A stretch of DNA of 64,000 nucleotides from Bolinopsis microptera (Eukaryota; Ctenophora; Tentaculata; Lobata; Bolinopsidae): NCBI RefSeq assembly GCF_026151205.1, contig NC_087072.1, positions 12,934,169-12,998,168 of the forward strand. The letters are read 5' to 3'. Position numbers and translations under genes: made by a program. Every line of letters starts with the position of its first letter. Position 1 is the first letter of the stretch. Below the pieces are notes generated by a model, which did no database searches, was not told where the DNA came from, and worked only from the letters and a program-made list of their open reading frames with translations. Positions 1-11,583 of this stretch are shown here, piece after piece.

Positions 1-1369
1 TTGATTTTTGACAAAATAATAACTTTTCAAATCGATTTTACACCATTAAGGAGTAATTTTATTCAAAATCTGAGGCAATATTCACCTTAGATAATTATTC
101 AAGCATTCTGAAAATTTTTTAGTAGTGGAACAGCAATACTAAGGTAATGGGAACTACTGCGGACCCTCTACCGACCAAACCTTGTTAACAAAGCCGCAGT
201 CAAGGTTCGGTGAACGGTAGTTAAAAGCGCTTAAGGGACATAAGTCAAATTGGTAGAGCAACATCATGTAGTGGACATCTTAAGAAATGAGGAGTGGGTA
301 GAATGTTAGGTTGCTCCTTTATAAATCGTCTTTTTCTCCGATATTAAGTTGACATCAAGTCTTGAAAATTATTCGAGAAAAATCTCGAATAATTTAGTTG
401 CAGCGTGCCACATGGCTATCTAAACTGCAAACCCTACCCATTGCTGAGCAAGGCCTTTATCTTCTCCGACGAGCGGGATCATCAATAATGATGGCTTTGT
501 TAACAAGGTTTGGTCGGTAGAGGGTCCGCAGTAGTTCCCATTACCTTAGTATTGCTGTTCCACTACTAAAGAATTACTCCCGATAACACTCAACCTCTGC
601 CTGATCCAGAGGATATCACCATTTTACCTTCACACAGACATCGAACGCTGTAAGAAGATGACGATCAGACCTCATTATTCTGAAAATTTACCGGAAAAGT
701 TTCCTACTTTGCTCCTTCATAAAGATATTCGCTATTGAAGTTAGTGCTTTTTTGAAGAATAATTTTATAAAAACACAAAAGTTGTGAATTAGTATTCTCT
801 GGTGTTGGGCCATCCCTTAGGTTGTGGAACTCAACTTTGCTTCCTAAAGGTCTAAATTGTGTTATAGGCTAGTTTTAAAGTTGAAAATCGAAAAGTTGCA
901 CACGTGGGGACACGCCCAAATTGATAGAAAATTGCTAAAATTACTGAAAATTGCTGTTTTCACCATTTTTATCAACTTTGGAGTCCCGTTGTGATCCAAG
1001 TTCTTTTTGAAATCTTCTGAAACTTTGCATGCTTATTAAACTCTATATAAAATACCGCTATGCAAAAATGTAGGGTGATTCAATATTGTATGCACACGCA
1101 ACGTCCGCTCAAAGTTTGCACGTGCGAAAGGTGAGAATTTTGCTCATTCGTGATTTCGAATAAATTCTGCTTTCCCACGATATTTAAATGGCATTATATA
1201 TGAATTTAATGCCAACTTGAAAGTTGAATGAGTAAAAAGTGCCATATGCAGTCAGGTAAAATTTCGAAATCGATGAAATTACCTCTGTATTAATATAAAT
1301 ATTAATGAAGTTATGAGTTTACATTTCGGCTTTGTAAATTATCCTGACATTATAATCAAAAAGAGATGA
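1..1369 (+). repeat. Module A repeat, copy 1 (truncated by window start)
   Basis: Non-coding module seen again at 10381-11420 (reversed), 12556-13573, 14105-15105 and 15954-16918. Shared landmarks include a run ending CACACGTGGGGACACGCCC, a stretch around CAACGTCCGCTCAAAGTTTG, and a 3' end leading directly into a family F fold-back MITE. This copy lacks the module start and is interrupted at 118-676 by another insertion. No coding potential is visible. It behaves as a dispersed repeat, probably the body of a non-autonomous element. Confidence 0.75.
118..676. mobile_element. Insertion with 75-bp inverted repeats inside module A copy 1
   Basis: The 13-mer ATTCTGAAAATTT lies just before (105-117) and just after (677-689) this block, and appears once, as a close variant, in the uninterrupted module copies, so it is a target-site duplication. 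Positions 118-570 begin TTTAGTAGTGGAACAG and end with its reverse complement; about 75 bp of each end pair. A further 106 bp (571-676) lies outside the inverted repeats but inside the duplication. No protein is encoded. The duplication length is more like that of retroposed sequences than of common cut-and-paste families, so the class is open. Confidence 0.6.
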
Positions 1370-1700
1370 TATTTGACCAAAACCCATATTCATGGGTAGA
1401 TTGTACCGCTGCCAGTGTCTCTCTTTTCCAAACAAAAGGAAATGATATTAATTTGAATAACCGTCCGCAAATGCAAATTGATACCGAGAATGAAATCGGT
1501 CGCTCGCTTTTTCCAATCAATAAGCTTTATTACAGTTCGTAAGCCGTGATCGAATGGAAAAAGCGAGCGACCGATTTCATTCTCGGTATCAATTTGCATT
1601 TGCGGACGGTTATTCAAATTAATATCATTTCCTTTTGTTTGGAAAAGAGAGACACTGGCAGCGGTACACTCTACCCATGATTATGGGTTTTGGTCAAATA
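1370..1700. mobile_element. Family F fold-back MITE, copy 1
   Basis: Two arms of about 140 bp are inverted copies of each other around a short loop. The ends are TATTTGACCAAAACCCAT and its complement. No transposase. A short open frame across it only reads through the inverted arms. It sits at the 3' end of module A, as in copies 4 to 6. The left arm carries private changes near its outer end. Confidence 0.85.
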
Positions 1701-1848
1701 CATTATATGAAAAAACTAGGACGGAAGTTCGCCAAAACTGCATGAATGTACATTCAAATCTAGAACAGGTTGCAAGAAAGAAGACCACGTCACCAATATT
1801 TTTTTACAAATTCAGTCGCGGACCACATGTGATTTAATGCAGCCTCCG

Positions 1849-1879
<31 letters not shown>

Positions 1880-2344
1880 AATTATGAATCAACGGAAATT
1901 TGCCTTGTGTCACAGCGAAGGTATGTGTTTTTCGATCTAGGAAAAGATTTGAAACATCATTGAAGAATTCAGGAAACATGTACATTGTACCTTGCTCGGA
2001 TATTAGATTATGAAAATATGTGGACTCTATTTATCAAAGAGATGGATTAATAAACAGGAAACTTTATAGTACGTTGTTTTTCATCAAGTAGAGAGTAGGT
2101 GGATTGTTGTTACCTTGACTTGGACAATAATAGGTTAGCAGTCTGCACTCTGCAGGACTATTTGGATTATGGACACGTTCATTGAAGTTTGAGGATATTC
2201 AATATTGGTAAATATTAGGATAATGATTAGGATAATCGTCTCATCCTCTAAGCAAATTTTGTCACATAACGATATCTTGATTTGTATCACGTCGTGACCC
2301 CCACTGTCGCTTCACTATAAGAGGCAAATATTGTGGTATGAAAT
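1701..2344. other. Intergenic stretch with a long C homopolymer
   Basis: No gene seen. A run of about 28 C begins near 1848. Positions 1897-1932 resemble 7255-7300 and 7565-7605 (a phrase ending TATGTGTTT). At 2282-2304 there is a GTATCACGTCGTGACCCCCA phrase that recurs near 63320 and 63410, so this holds scraps of short dispersed repeats. Confidence 0.6.
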
Positions 2345-2608
2345 CCAAGCTGAAATACGGTAAGGCTGTTGGTCCAGACCAGATACCAAAATGAGCTCCT
2401 AAAATATGCACAGCTGACTCTTTTTTGTGCAATATGCGATATGCGTGATGCGTCCCTCATAAATCGTTCGTTTGAGCTCAGCGAACATTTTCCATCGTTT
2501 TCAGAAGGCTTTCTTACCCCTCTTCTAAAGCCAAGAAAACCTAACGGACCAATTAAGACTGTGATGCCACTCTGTCTGTTGAATGGTACGAGAAAACTAC
2601 TTCCCTGA
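2345..2608 (+). pseudogene. Decayed reverse-transcriptase fragment (N-terminal RT region)
   Basis: Across two frames one reads GKAVGPDQIP then NELLKYA, and further on GFLTPLLKPRKPNGP followed by LCLLNGTRKLL. This is the start of the non-LTR reverse-transcriptase fingers region, where a GPD(x)IP motif and a TPLxKPGKP...RPIxLL motif are typical. About 80 codons survive, with at least one frameshift near 2392 and no catalytic core. It probably belongs to the same broad LINE family as the fragment at 48454-49424. Non-functional. Confidence 0.55.
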
Positions 2609-2925
2609 TAACAGTAACACTACACAGAACTCAGAGGCAGGTTGCTGAGTTGCTTAATATACAATTACAGGCTCATGGCGAAATGCTTTTTTTTCTTTTT
2701 TTTTTCCTTTTGGTGCAACACTTACTGACTTGACTCTTGCGAGCAAGCGACCCATGAGAACGATGGGTCCTACTGAAGCCCAGCTGATTTGCATCGAGTC
2801 CACTATTCCAGGACGAACCTGCTGGTACCATTGCTGAGCAATGGCAGTTGGGTCGGGGGCGCCCCTCCTAAGAATGACTGCCGTAGATCCCGGGGATTGC
2901 ATACTTATATTTGATATGCGTTTAT

Positions 2926-3205
2926 ACTCGCCGGGTGGTGTAGTGGTAACACGATCGCCTCCCAAGCAGAATACCCGGGTTCAAATCCGGTCGGATGCAA
3001 GTCGGCCAGTTACCAAGCTGTGATTTGGTACAGCTTCGGCTGGTGATACACACTCTCTGGCTCGTAGGACCAACCCCCTACAGCTAGTATAGTGCCTCGG
3101 TACAGAGTGGCTTAGGGTTACTGAAAAGGAGATAAGCACCTCAGGCCATCCCAACGTTCGGGAGAGACCTGCCCTTGTATTGTATCTTGTATCTTTTGTT
3201 ATACT
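2926..3205 (+). mobile_element. Candidate tRNA-derived SINE (tRNA-Gly-like head)
   Basis: The head (about 2931-3000) has an A-box-like GGTGGTGTAGTGGTAACAC, a CTCCCAA anticodon loop that would read CCC (glycine), and a good B box GGTTCAAATCC. Acceptor and T stems contain mismatches, so it is not a working tRNA. An unrelated body of about 180 bp follows, ending in an imperfect TTGTATTGTATCTTGTATC tail. Head, body and simple tail are SINE layout. No second copy is seen here, so the family assignment is inference. Confidence 0.5.
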
Positions 3206-3535
3206 CACTCCTTGCTAAGCCATTAATCTTACACACAACCACAATTCGATGCCGAGGAGTTAATGTTTTGGTGTATCTAGTGTAACTGGTATGTATTGGT
3301 GACGTGCACAAGGCTTAGTAAGGTATTTGCTCGTCTTATCGGATGTAACGGCAATGTGTACACGTTATTATATATATTGTGTGTATTGTGTGTTTGTTGC
3401 AATTGGGGTACGTTAATCGGAAGCGTCGTCAAGCTTTCTACTCACATACACCCGCCTCCGAGAGAATTATTCTCAGAACTAAGTGTAGTTTTCGATTTGT
3501 TGTAATTGGTATGGTTTACTCACAGCAGGGGGGGG
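3206..3535. other. Intergenic, no gene seen
   Basis: AT/GT-rich sequence with no supported feature. Short open frames here have no recognisable content. Confidence 0.5.
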
Positions 3536-3710
3536 GGGGGTGGGATTAATGATGCAGTGCTGGGGCTCAAACCAGCGATCTAACGATTGCTGGCCGCGCT
3601 GCCCGACACTACACCACCAAGCCCAAGGCTAGTGGCAGAGTCGGGAATCGAACCTGGCACCTCAAGCAATGCCAGGCGGATTTACCAACTGAGCCACCAG
3701 CTCCCCCATC
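3528..3710 (-). repeat. Two tRNA-like modules in tandem, after a G homopolymer
   Basis: On the minus strand, 3706-3636 reads GGTGGCTCAGTTGGTAAAT (A-box-like) followed by a perfect B box GGTTCGATTCC. A second unit follows at about 3625-3550 with GGTGGTGTAGTGTCGGG and GGTTTGAGCCC. Each is spaced like a tRNA internal promoter but lacks good stems. Two tRNA-like heads in a row suggest a SINE with a dimeric head or two nested insertions. A G run of about 12 lies at 3528-3540. Confidence 0.45.
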
Positions 3711-4230
3711 TCTCGAGGTTTTCGTGAAAAGTTGTGTTAAAGTTGATGCCGTGGTGTCAGTAAAATGGTAACAGATATATATCGTCTTTACATAATATAC
3801 ATAGTAAAATATAACCATGTGGGCTCACTATGGAAATTATCCGGTACCTAATCTTCTAAAGTGTGACTTTTTTCCACTTCTATAATTTTTGACAAAATCT
3901 AACTTCATTGTATTTGTTATTTTTAACTGAATTTTGTCGGAAATATGATTGAATTGATAATATTAATAATGACTAAAAATGTGACTAATGATTAAGTATC
4001 TGCTAAAAAAAGCCAGCCATCTCAAAAATTACATATTGTAGACTGTTATCGACCGCTCCTACTAAATCGCTCGCCCAAATTTTAAGAAAATTCTTGTGAA
4101 AAGGCCCTTTGGGTATGAAATTGATCTAAATCGGTGTATTTTTGGCTTCCAAACTATAAAAACGGCTTGAAACCATAAAAACCATAAAAACCAAAGTCAC
4201 GTGAAATTTTTGGGCGAGCGAATTAGTAAG
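3711..4230. other. Intergenic, no gene seen
   Basis: AT-rich. Nothing recognisable apart from scraps shared with neighbouring repeats. Confidence 0.45.
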
Positions 4231-4370
4231 AGCCCATGGATAGAGTGAACCGCTGCCAGTGTCTCTCTTTCCCAAACAAAAGTAGATGATATTAATTTGA
4301 ATGACCGTCTGCAAATGCAAAATGATATCGAGAATGAAATCGGTCGCTCGCTTTTCCCATTCATTCACGG
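4231..4370. repeat. Family F fold-back MITE, single arm
   Basis: Matches one arm of the family F element (CCGCTGCCAGTGTCTCTC through CGGTCGCTCGCTTTTCCCAT) but the partner arm is missing. Probably a deletion remnant. Confidence 0.75.
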
Positions 4371-4415
4371 CGAGAAGATCAATGAAGGAGTAAAATTTGT
4401 CTTCGTCGGTACTGG

Positions 4416-5225
4416 TAGCTGAAGACACGTCACCACTCGCCAATCACGAGAAGATCTAGCAGTTATCTAGGGAACCAGTAACAAAATATGAAATAGCAGA
4501 CCATCTAATTGGTCTGCGAGAGCTCTAAACCAATTGTTGGTTCTTTGTTAGTTTGAGTTTGTAGCGTATATTTGACGCTTTGCCCTTGTCAGAGGGTCTA
4601 TCATATTGAGTTTAAATTGATATTGGCTTTATCTCCTCTGAGTTATATATAAATAACACACACGTTATTGCCGACTTTTCGCCACCATGGCTTCTTCAAG
4701 GCAGAACAAATACTTTGTTACATTATGACCTGGTAAATATCATTAATATCCATATTAATGTAAAACTCTGAATAACAATAAAGTGAAAAGGTTTCAAATG
4801 GTACAAAAGTTTAAAGCTCAAAGCAATGGATTGAGGTTAGGCCAAAGAATCTAAAACTGTCCATTATTTTAGGGCTACAAACTGTTAGTTTGTTTATATA
4901 TAAACAATAAAATTAAAACAAACAGCGTATGAACTATAATCAAATTTCGTTTCTTTTTGTTTTTGACCTTGTTACTAGTACTACTGCTAGGTATGTTAAC
5001 TCCATTATTGCAGTTCCAGATGAAGTTATACTTATAGACAGCTTGACACAGAAACCGAAACTAGGCATTCCGTAAAGTTACCTTACTTCGGCCTGATAAT
5101 TGGTTTAGAGCTCTCGCAGACCAATTAGATGGTCTGCTATTTCATATTTCGTTACTAGTTCCCTAGATAACTGCTAGCTCTTCAGTCTTTTCGTTATTGG
5201 TGATTGGTGACGTGTCTTTAGCTAG
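4416..5225. mobile_element. Non-autonomous TIR element, about 0.8 kb
   Basis: About 130 bp at 4416-4545 (AGCTGAAGACACGTCACC...) recurs inverted at 5095-5225. The inner part of the repeat, CTAATTGGTCTGCGAGAGCT, is nearly exact. The interior is AT-rich and non-coding. No obvious target duplication. Long arms and lack of coding capacity place it with fold-back or MITE-type DNA elements; the superfamily is unknown. Confidence 0.75.
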
Positions 5226-5484
5226 CAGTACATGGGGCTGGGGTGAAATATAAAATATTGGGCAGGATAACAGCCATCACTATCAGGGTAACAAGTTGAT
5301 TGACGATGTCAACCCTTCCAGATCGTTGCTCTGCGAAGCAAGAATGATTGTTCGTGCGGCGCGTTGAAGCGGCGACGTCCTCCAAGCCCCAAGGTAACAA
5401 CTACAAGTTAACAATATATAGAACACTAGAAACCAACTCCATCTCATTGTAATGCAGTTTTTTAATCAGTCTTTAGAATAGCTA

Positions 5485-5665
5485 CATTTGACCAAAACCC
5501 ATAATCATGGGTAGAGTGGACCACAACATGACAGTGGACAGTGTCTATCTCTCTCCGCAACAAAAGGAAATGATATTAATTTGAATAACCGTCCGCAAAT
5601 GCAAATTGATACCGAGAATGAAATCGGTCGCTCGCTTTTCCCATGATTATGGGGTTTGGTCAAAT
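5485..5665. mobile_element. Family F MITE, copy 3, internally shortened
   Basis: Starts CATTTGACCAAAACCCATAA and contains a nearly full left arm with a small insertion, then jumps at the inner end straight to the last bases of the right arm (CCATGATTATGGGGTTTGG). Most of the right arm and loop are deleted. Confidence 0.75.
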
Positions 5666-6357
5666 TGACGATGTCAATTCTTCGCATCTAAAGCCTTAAT
5701 CAAAATTCTAAAAAGACAATATCCTATTCTTTTCCTTTTTCTACAACCTTGCTAAAAAAATCGCAATGTTTCAACTCCATTTGCAAGCTGAAATTGGTCA
5801 TGCCAGAGAGTCAATTTTTAGTGTTTTTTAATGTCCCCGTTCCCGTTGCCGGAGAGCATTTGTCAAATTTAAAATATGATAATAACTAGGGGGCCAGCTA
5901 GCAGCAGATCAAATATCCGGTCTGCACTCTTCAGTGTTCACTGACAACTGATCCAGCTAACTTTTATCCAATCCGGTTTGGTTTCATTTCCAATTTCTGC
6001 CGGACCTGGCTCAGTATTTTACAACATTAGGACCCTAAATTTATTTTAATTTCCAGCTAATTGCTGATTGGATCAACTCCTACGGCCTAGGCCTACATCT
6101 TTTTTTAAATCCTCTGGGTGGCCCACGAGAGGAAAGCATGTGGATGCTTTGCCTGCCTTTGGGGTATGGCAGTCCAAGGGGAGGATGCCGGTGAAATCAG
6201 AGTGCATAGTGAAGGATGATGGAAAGTGTTATGAGGGGGGATGATTCATAATGAAACGCTGAAGTGTCAGCTGGATGTGTAACAGAAAGATGAGTTAAGA
6301 CAACATGTGAGTAGTCGCTATGTCACACCAGTCTGGTCCAGTCCACGGCCTACCTGT
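5666..6357. other. Intergenic, no gene seen
   Basis: Begins with a scrap of modular repeat (GACGATGTCAATTCTTCGCA at 5666-5690). The remainder has no long open frame or repeat that I can match inside the window. Confidence 0.4.
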
Positions 6358-6790
6358 CAATGAAACTAATAAATCAATGAAACTAATAAATCAATGTTTT
6401 AGCTCATTTTACAAAGTCAAATATTTAAAACAATTAAAATTGTATAGTGCTCAATTTGTAAATGACTAGTTGATCTTTGCTATTGGAAGTTTGTCAAGGA
6501 CTGGCAGCTAGCGGGGCAAGGAATGCACGGGCTTAGGGGCTTTTGTGCACACCAGAACACTAGCTCGGTAGATTTTTGGAAACTAGAAGGACTGAAAACT
6601 AAAATTGTTTTTGATGGAGGCTGAGGCATGTTTTTGAGAGGGACGATATAATAGCTTGTGGTAACAACTGGCCTTTACTTTAATAGGATGAAGTTTTAGT
6701 TTTAGGACAGGAAGAAGGCATTAAGAAGATTTGCTCTTTGTTTACAAGGCAGAATATAAGCAATGTTGGTTATAATAATAATAACCTGTG
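6358..6790 (+). repeat. Dispersed repeat E, copy 1
   Basis: About 430 bp that recurs in reverse orientation at 46515-46950 with high identity, including two tandem AATGAAACTAATAAATC phrases at one end. It is non-coding in both places. At 46950 it abuts a truncated LINE ORF1, so it may be a separate insertion or a LINE-associated non-coding segment. Confidence 0.75.
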
Positions 6791-7100
6791 AATCTAGTCA
6801 GCTGTATCACCGGCGGGGTTATTTAGGCAGGTAAACTTGAGACTGGTTCATGGATATATATATACATGGATTCTTCCATTCCTGGTTCTAGACAAAGTGT
6901 TTTACCTTTTGATCAGATTATAATCTCCTCGGATCCCAATCTTATTCCGGAGAAATCAGCACGTGTCAGGATAGTTATACGGTAAAGTTGATCGAAGCAA
7001 ACCAATATCGCGAGAAGAGGTCACGTCAGGATGCCTCAAGAGGTAACTATGAGTTCAAGGAGGAAAGTAACAGTTCCTGCTTTAACCTAGCAGGGCCGGT
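6791..7100. other. Intergenic, no gene seen
   Basis: No supported feature; a short ATATATATAC stretch near 6854. Confidence 0.4.
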
Positions 7101-7124
7101 GCACAAATCACCTCTATCAGTTAG

Positions 7125-7610
7125 ATTTTTCGTTCCACTTGTTCCACGGAAGGAGTATTGAGAAAGCCAGGAGTGTTCCGCAGAAGCAATATTAAGAGGC
7201 AAGGATCTTATAGGAACTTTTAATTGAATTCCACAATCAAAAGATCGTATGTGGTGTGTGATTTGCCTTGAGTCACACTCACAGCAAAGGTATGTGTTTA
7301 TTACCTGTACAATTAGGTTACCAGTCTGCAGGAGTAGGACTATATCAGTATATTTGTATATATACTTATATAGTCCTAGTGGCTAGTCCTACAGACTGGT
7401 AATCTAATTGTCCAGGGAGGAAATTTGTTCGTTCCATTTGTTCCGCGGAAGGATCAGTATTGAGAAGCCAGGATGTAGATGTGTCCCGCAGAAGCAATAT
7501 TATTATTAAGAATCAAGGATCTAATACTAGGAACTTTTAATTGAATTCCACGATCAAAAGGGCGTATGTGATTTGCCTTGTGCCACAGCAAAAGTATGTG
7601 TTTAAAGGTC
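7125..7610 (+). repeat. Tandem duplication of about 300 bp
   Basis: 7125-7300 (TTCCACGGAAGGAGTATTGAG ... TATGTGTTT) is repeated with divergence at 7430-7605. Between them lies a small inverted repeat (7318-7350 against 7372-7405, AGTCTGCAGGAGTAGGACTA). The tail phrase is also present near 1905. Non-coding. Confidence 0.65.
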
Positions 7611-8190
7611 AAATCACGTGATCGAGACAGTTTTTCGCCAATATCTCGGTCAGCAGCTCATAGTCATATAAAATCTGATTGAACCTCCAGCTCTGATCTA
7701 CTTTATAAAAAACGTACTACAATTCCAACTGCTGATGATTCTTTCAAAGAAATTTCTAATAAAACAGTAAACTCAGTGCCAACAATTTAAAATAAAACTA
7801 AATAAATCGCGTTACGACATTTGATTGTTAATTGTCCCGAGAAATCGATTGGGCATTTTAAGTCAAAATTTAATAAAATTAAGAAACTGTTAATATATAT
7901 AATTACTTACTTAATTAATTATATAATTTATTTTTGAAAAAGTTGTTTAAGGAAAAGTTTTTCTTCTTTGTTTTCTAAACACAATGCTTCAAACTACAAT
8001 CTTCTAGGATATTCAGAACGGGACTTATTTGCCGAAAACCAAAGTGGTAAAAAGGTGGTTAAAAAAGTGGTAATTGTGGATTTTCCTGAAGTCGAGGATT
8101 TTGGGAACTCTCTGGAATGATTCCTGGGACCTGTCCCGACCATATCCCGTTAAAATCGCTTTGTTGCGAATTTTGTCCGACAAAGGCTTA
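7611..8190. other. AT-rich intergenic DNA
   Basis: No gene seen. A 7735-7800 phrase (CCAACTGCTGATGATTCTTT) returns at 8405-8480, so another local duplication is present. Confidence 0.5.
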
Positions 8191-8880
8191 AATTAGGACG
8201 GATTTGACTTTACCTGGGGACCCCAGGCTATTATGTTCATAAACATTATATAAAGATTTGGCGGAATGACAGGCTGAGCGCGGCCCAGTAAATTTGACTG
8301 TACTATAATAAAAAACGGTTTTACATAAACCCTTACCCCAATCCAAACCATAACCACAAACCCGAAGAATCGGAGATAACCATAACCCGGCCTATAATCC
8401 AACAATTCCAACTGCTGATGATTCTTTCAAAGAAATGTCTAATAAAACAGTAAACTCAGTGCCACTGCCAACAATTTAAAATGAAATTAAATGAATCGCT
8501 TTGAAATTTGAATCTAGGTTATTTCGATTTAGTATGATCAAACATGTCATGACAGCTCATTTATACAAAGGCCACGCGATCGATACACATTTATTTCTTT
8601 GAAAGCTAATGTACCAGTTATTCACACAAAGCAAGTTTTTACCGATTAAAGTTAAACGAAATGTTCAAATTATAAAGCGTAAAGCGTAAATATAACACAC
8701 TGTTCAATCATGAATTCGGTTGCCATTTTATTTTGTTGTAGAAAATCATTAGGCAAGGGTAAAGTTTGATTCACGATGTCAATCCTTCGCATCTCGCCGA
8801 TCTGTGGTTGCGAGAAGCATTATTGGATGCGCGCGCGCGACCCAGTAGTGCATCGCGCTACATGACAAGGGTAAAGTTAA
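8190..8880. repeat. Modular short repeats D3 and D2
   Basis: 8263-8293 is a GCGGAATGACAGGCTGAGCG module that recurs at least seven times between 24.8 and 35.5 kb. 8766-8870 is a second module (GATTCACGATGTCAATCCTT, then GCGAGAAGCATTATTGGATG) that recurs at 24.8, 25.1, 28.0, 35.5 and 63.3 kb. No coding function. Confidence 0.65.
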
Positions 8881-9430
8881 TAATTAAAATACCGAAAGAG
8901 CAAAAGGCTGCAGTTCTGCAAGCTGATAACCAGCAACCAATTACCAAATATAGACTTCCTTAGTTCTCACGCCTAAAATTCGAGCCAGACTAAATTTGTG
9001 TTAGAATGTCAAAACATATCATGCCAGCTCAAAAAGCAAATTTCAAAAGACCATATTAAATTAACTTCTTCAGGCATGTTAATAAAAAGAGGAACTGATA
9101 TATTAAATGACGCCTATATATAATGTGTTATGGACATATATTAGAATGCAGTGGAAGCTAGCAAGAGTTTCAAATTTAAGTAAAATGGTAGGAAAATACC
9201 AGCTAACAATCTCCACGAAGACCCTAATTAGTATAAGTAAGATCACTGATCACATTTTAAAGTCATGACAGCTTTTGGCTTGTAGGCAAAAGAAACTTTT
9301 GCAAGCGTAAGGGTTCTTGTTCTATATCGAGCAAGTTTATTCACTATTGCTCGTTGCGCGATGCAATGCACTACTGAGCCGCGCATCAAATAATTTTTTC
9401 GCAACCACGTTTGTAAGTTTATAATTTACC
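8881..9430. other. Intergenic, no gene seen
   Basis: AT-rich. 9355-9410 carries a scrap of the D2 module (CGCGATGCAATGCACTACTG). Confidence 0.4.
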
Positions 9431-9431
9431 A

Positions 9432-9520
9432 AAACGCGTGCCAAGTTGGACTCGTCGTCGCGCAGTTTTTGGTCTTCGAACAGATATTTTACAAGTATCG
9501 CCCGTTAAAATTACCACGTT
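9432..9520 (+). repeat. Modular repeat D1, diverged copy
   Basis: CCAAGTTGGACTCGTCG through TATTTTACAAGTATCGCCCG matches the D1 module found at 24.6, 29.0, 29.2 and 34.6 kb. Confidence 0.6.
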
Positions 9521-9547
9521 AGATCGGAGATGCATCACTGGGTCATG

Positions 9548-9848
9548 TCACAATGCTGGCAAGCATTACCGTCGCCCTTATATTCACAATATTATTTACC
9601 CCTATACTATTAATTATATCCCCTTTAATTTTATTGTTTTCCAGGCATTAAGACTCATCGAAAGTAGTTCAGTAGGTATATTTAAGTTCAAAACATTCTA
9701 ATTCAATGTTGAAGATGACAGGAATAAGAAATAGTTATGTGGAGGTTTTTAAGAAAAACCTCCACATAACTGTAAACAAAATTTCATGTTTCAGCAGTAT
9801 CGGCAAGTGGGTTTTCTGGAACCCCTGTTTTACAACAGATTGTCGTGA
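9548..9848 (+). repeat. Module B, copy 1 (internally deleted)
   Basis: Starts TCACAATGCTGGCAAGCA and ends ACAGATTGTCGTGA like the full copies at 11584-12005 and 12012-12536, but the middle is missing and replaced by a small inversion of the AAACCTCCACATAAC phrase. Confidence 0.75.
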
Positions 9849-9868
9849 AGTATATATATGTATGTATG

Positions 9869-10380
9869 TATTTGACCAAAACCCATAATCATGGGTAGAG
9901 TGGACCGCTGCCAGTGTCTCTCTTTCCCAAACAAAAGGAAATGATATTAATTTGATTGACCGTTCTCAAATGCAAAATGATACCGAAAATGAAATCGGTC
10001 GCTCGCTTTTCCCATTCATTCACGGCTTACGAATTGTAATAAGTTTCGATTGATTAGGTACATCAATCAGATGCTGTAAAAATCTCTTTGGGTTGCGTTC
10101 GGGTCGATACCTAGTATTTCGGGGTAAGGGTGGTAGTTATTACTTATTGAATTAGCTGAAGTTTATTGAATCTTTATTGCCGAGTACAGCTGCCTTTGGG
10201 TAGTTCTTCTTAATCTATTACAATTGTAAATGAATGGGAAAAGCGAGCGACCGATTTCATTTTCGGTATCATTTTGCATTTGAGAACGGTCAATCAAATT
10301 AATATCATTTCCTTTTGTTTGGGAAAGAGAGGCACTGGCAGCGGTCCACTCTACCCATGATTATGGGTTTTGGTCAAATA
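9869..10380. mobile_element. Family F MITE, copy 4 (long-loop form)
   Basis: Arms of about 145 bp with a loop of about 210 bp that is shared, inverted, with copy 5 (13574-14091). Both arms contain the same private variant (TCATTTTCGG and its complement). It forms the outer edge of the large inverted repeat at 9869-14091. Confidence 0.85.
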
Positions 10381-11420
10381 TCATCTCTTTTTGATTATAA
10401 ATATAATGTCAGGGTACTTTATTTATAAAGTCGAAATATAAACTGATATCTTCATTAATAAGGAGGAAGTTTCAACAATTTCGAAATTTTTCCTTTAAAA
10501 ACATTTCCTTGTGTTTAGGGAAGCATATCGGTCGATCACTGACTGAATATGCCACTTAATACTCATTCAAGTTGGCATTAAATTCATTTAAAATGACATT
10601 AAACTGTCGCGTCGTGGCAAAGCAGAAATTGTTGGAAATCACGAATGAGCAAAATTCTCACCTTTCGCACGTGCAAACTTTGAGCGGACGTTGCGTGCGC
10701 ATTCAATATTGAATCGCCGTAACTTTCTGCATGTAATTGTTTTATATATAGCTTGATAAGCATGCAAAGTTTCAAAGTATTTCAAGAAGAACTGTAATCA
10801 CAACGGCACTCTAAAGTTGACAGAAAATGACGAAAACAGCAATTTTCAGTGATTTTAGCAATTTTCTATCAATTTGGGCGTGTCCCCACGTGTGCAACTT
10901 TACGATTTTTAACTTTAAAACTAGCCTAATGCACAATTTATACCTATAGGAAGCAGAACTGAGCTCCACAACCCAAGGCATGGCCCAACACCAGAGAATA
11001 CTAAATCGCAAAATTGACGTTTTTATAAAATAATTCTTCAAAAAAGCACAAACTTCAATGACGAATATCTTTATGAAGGAGCAAGCTAAAAAAACTTTCC
11101 GGTAGATTTTCAGAATGCTTGAACAATTATCTAAGGTGAAAATTTCCTCAGATTTTGAATACAATTACTCCTTAATGGTTTAAAATTAATTTTAAAAGTT
11201 ATTACTTTGTCAAAAATCAAGTTTTAAAAACGGTTAACTTGATGACGTCATCAAGGGGTGTTCATGACGTCAAATAATTTGTTTATACAATGTAAACTAA
11301 AGTGTAAACAATTATTTTCAAGACCTGTGGTCGGAAATGGCTGTATCTTTTATACTTTTGAATCTATGGACAATTAAATACAGGCTACAATTGACTGGCA
11401 AAGCGTCTATCCCTGAATAT
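10381..11420 (-). repeat. Module A, copy 2 (reversed)
   Basis: Reverse complement of 12556-13573. Its start lies at the palindrome centre (11420/11421). It contains a GATGACGTCATC palindrome at about 11241-11252, as do other copies. Confidence 0.85.
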
Positions 11421-11570
11421 ATATTCAGGGATAGACGCTTTGCCAGTCAATTGTAGCCTGTATTTAATTGTCCATAGATTCAAAAGTATAAAAGATACAG
11501 CCATTTCCGACCACAGGTCTTGAAAATAATTGTTTACACTTTAGTTTACATTGTATAAACAAATTATTTG
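11271..11570. repeat. Perfect 300-bp palindrome without spacer
   Basis: I compared 11271-11420 with the reverse complement of 11421-11570 base by base and found no mismatch. The centre is CCCTGAATATATATTCAGGG. It is the head-to-head junction of two module A starts. Confidence 0.9.
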
Positions 11571-11583
11571 ATATATATATATA

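Noticed and set aside
2931-3000. Functional tRNA-Gly (CCC) gene
   Set aside because: Boxes A and B are good, but acceptor, anticodon and T stems each contain mismatches, and a SINE-like body follows.
8193-8411. Small membrane protein
   Set aside because: The frame lies over a D3 module and low-complexity DNA shared with other repeats.
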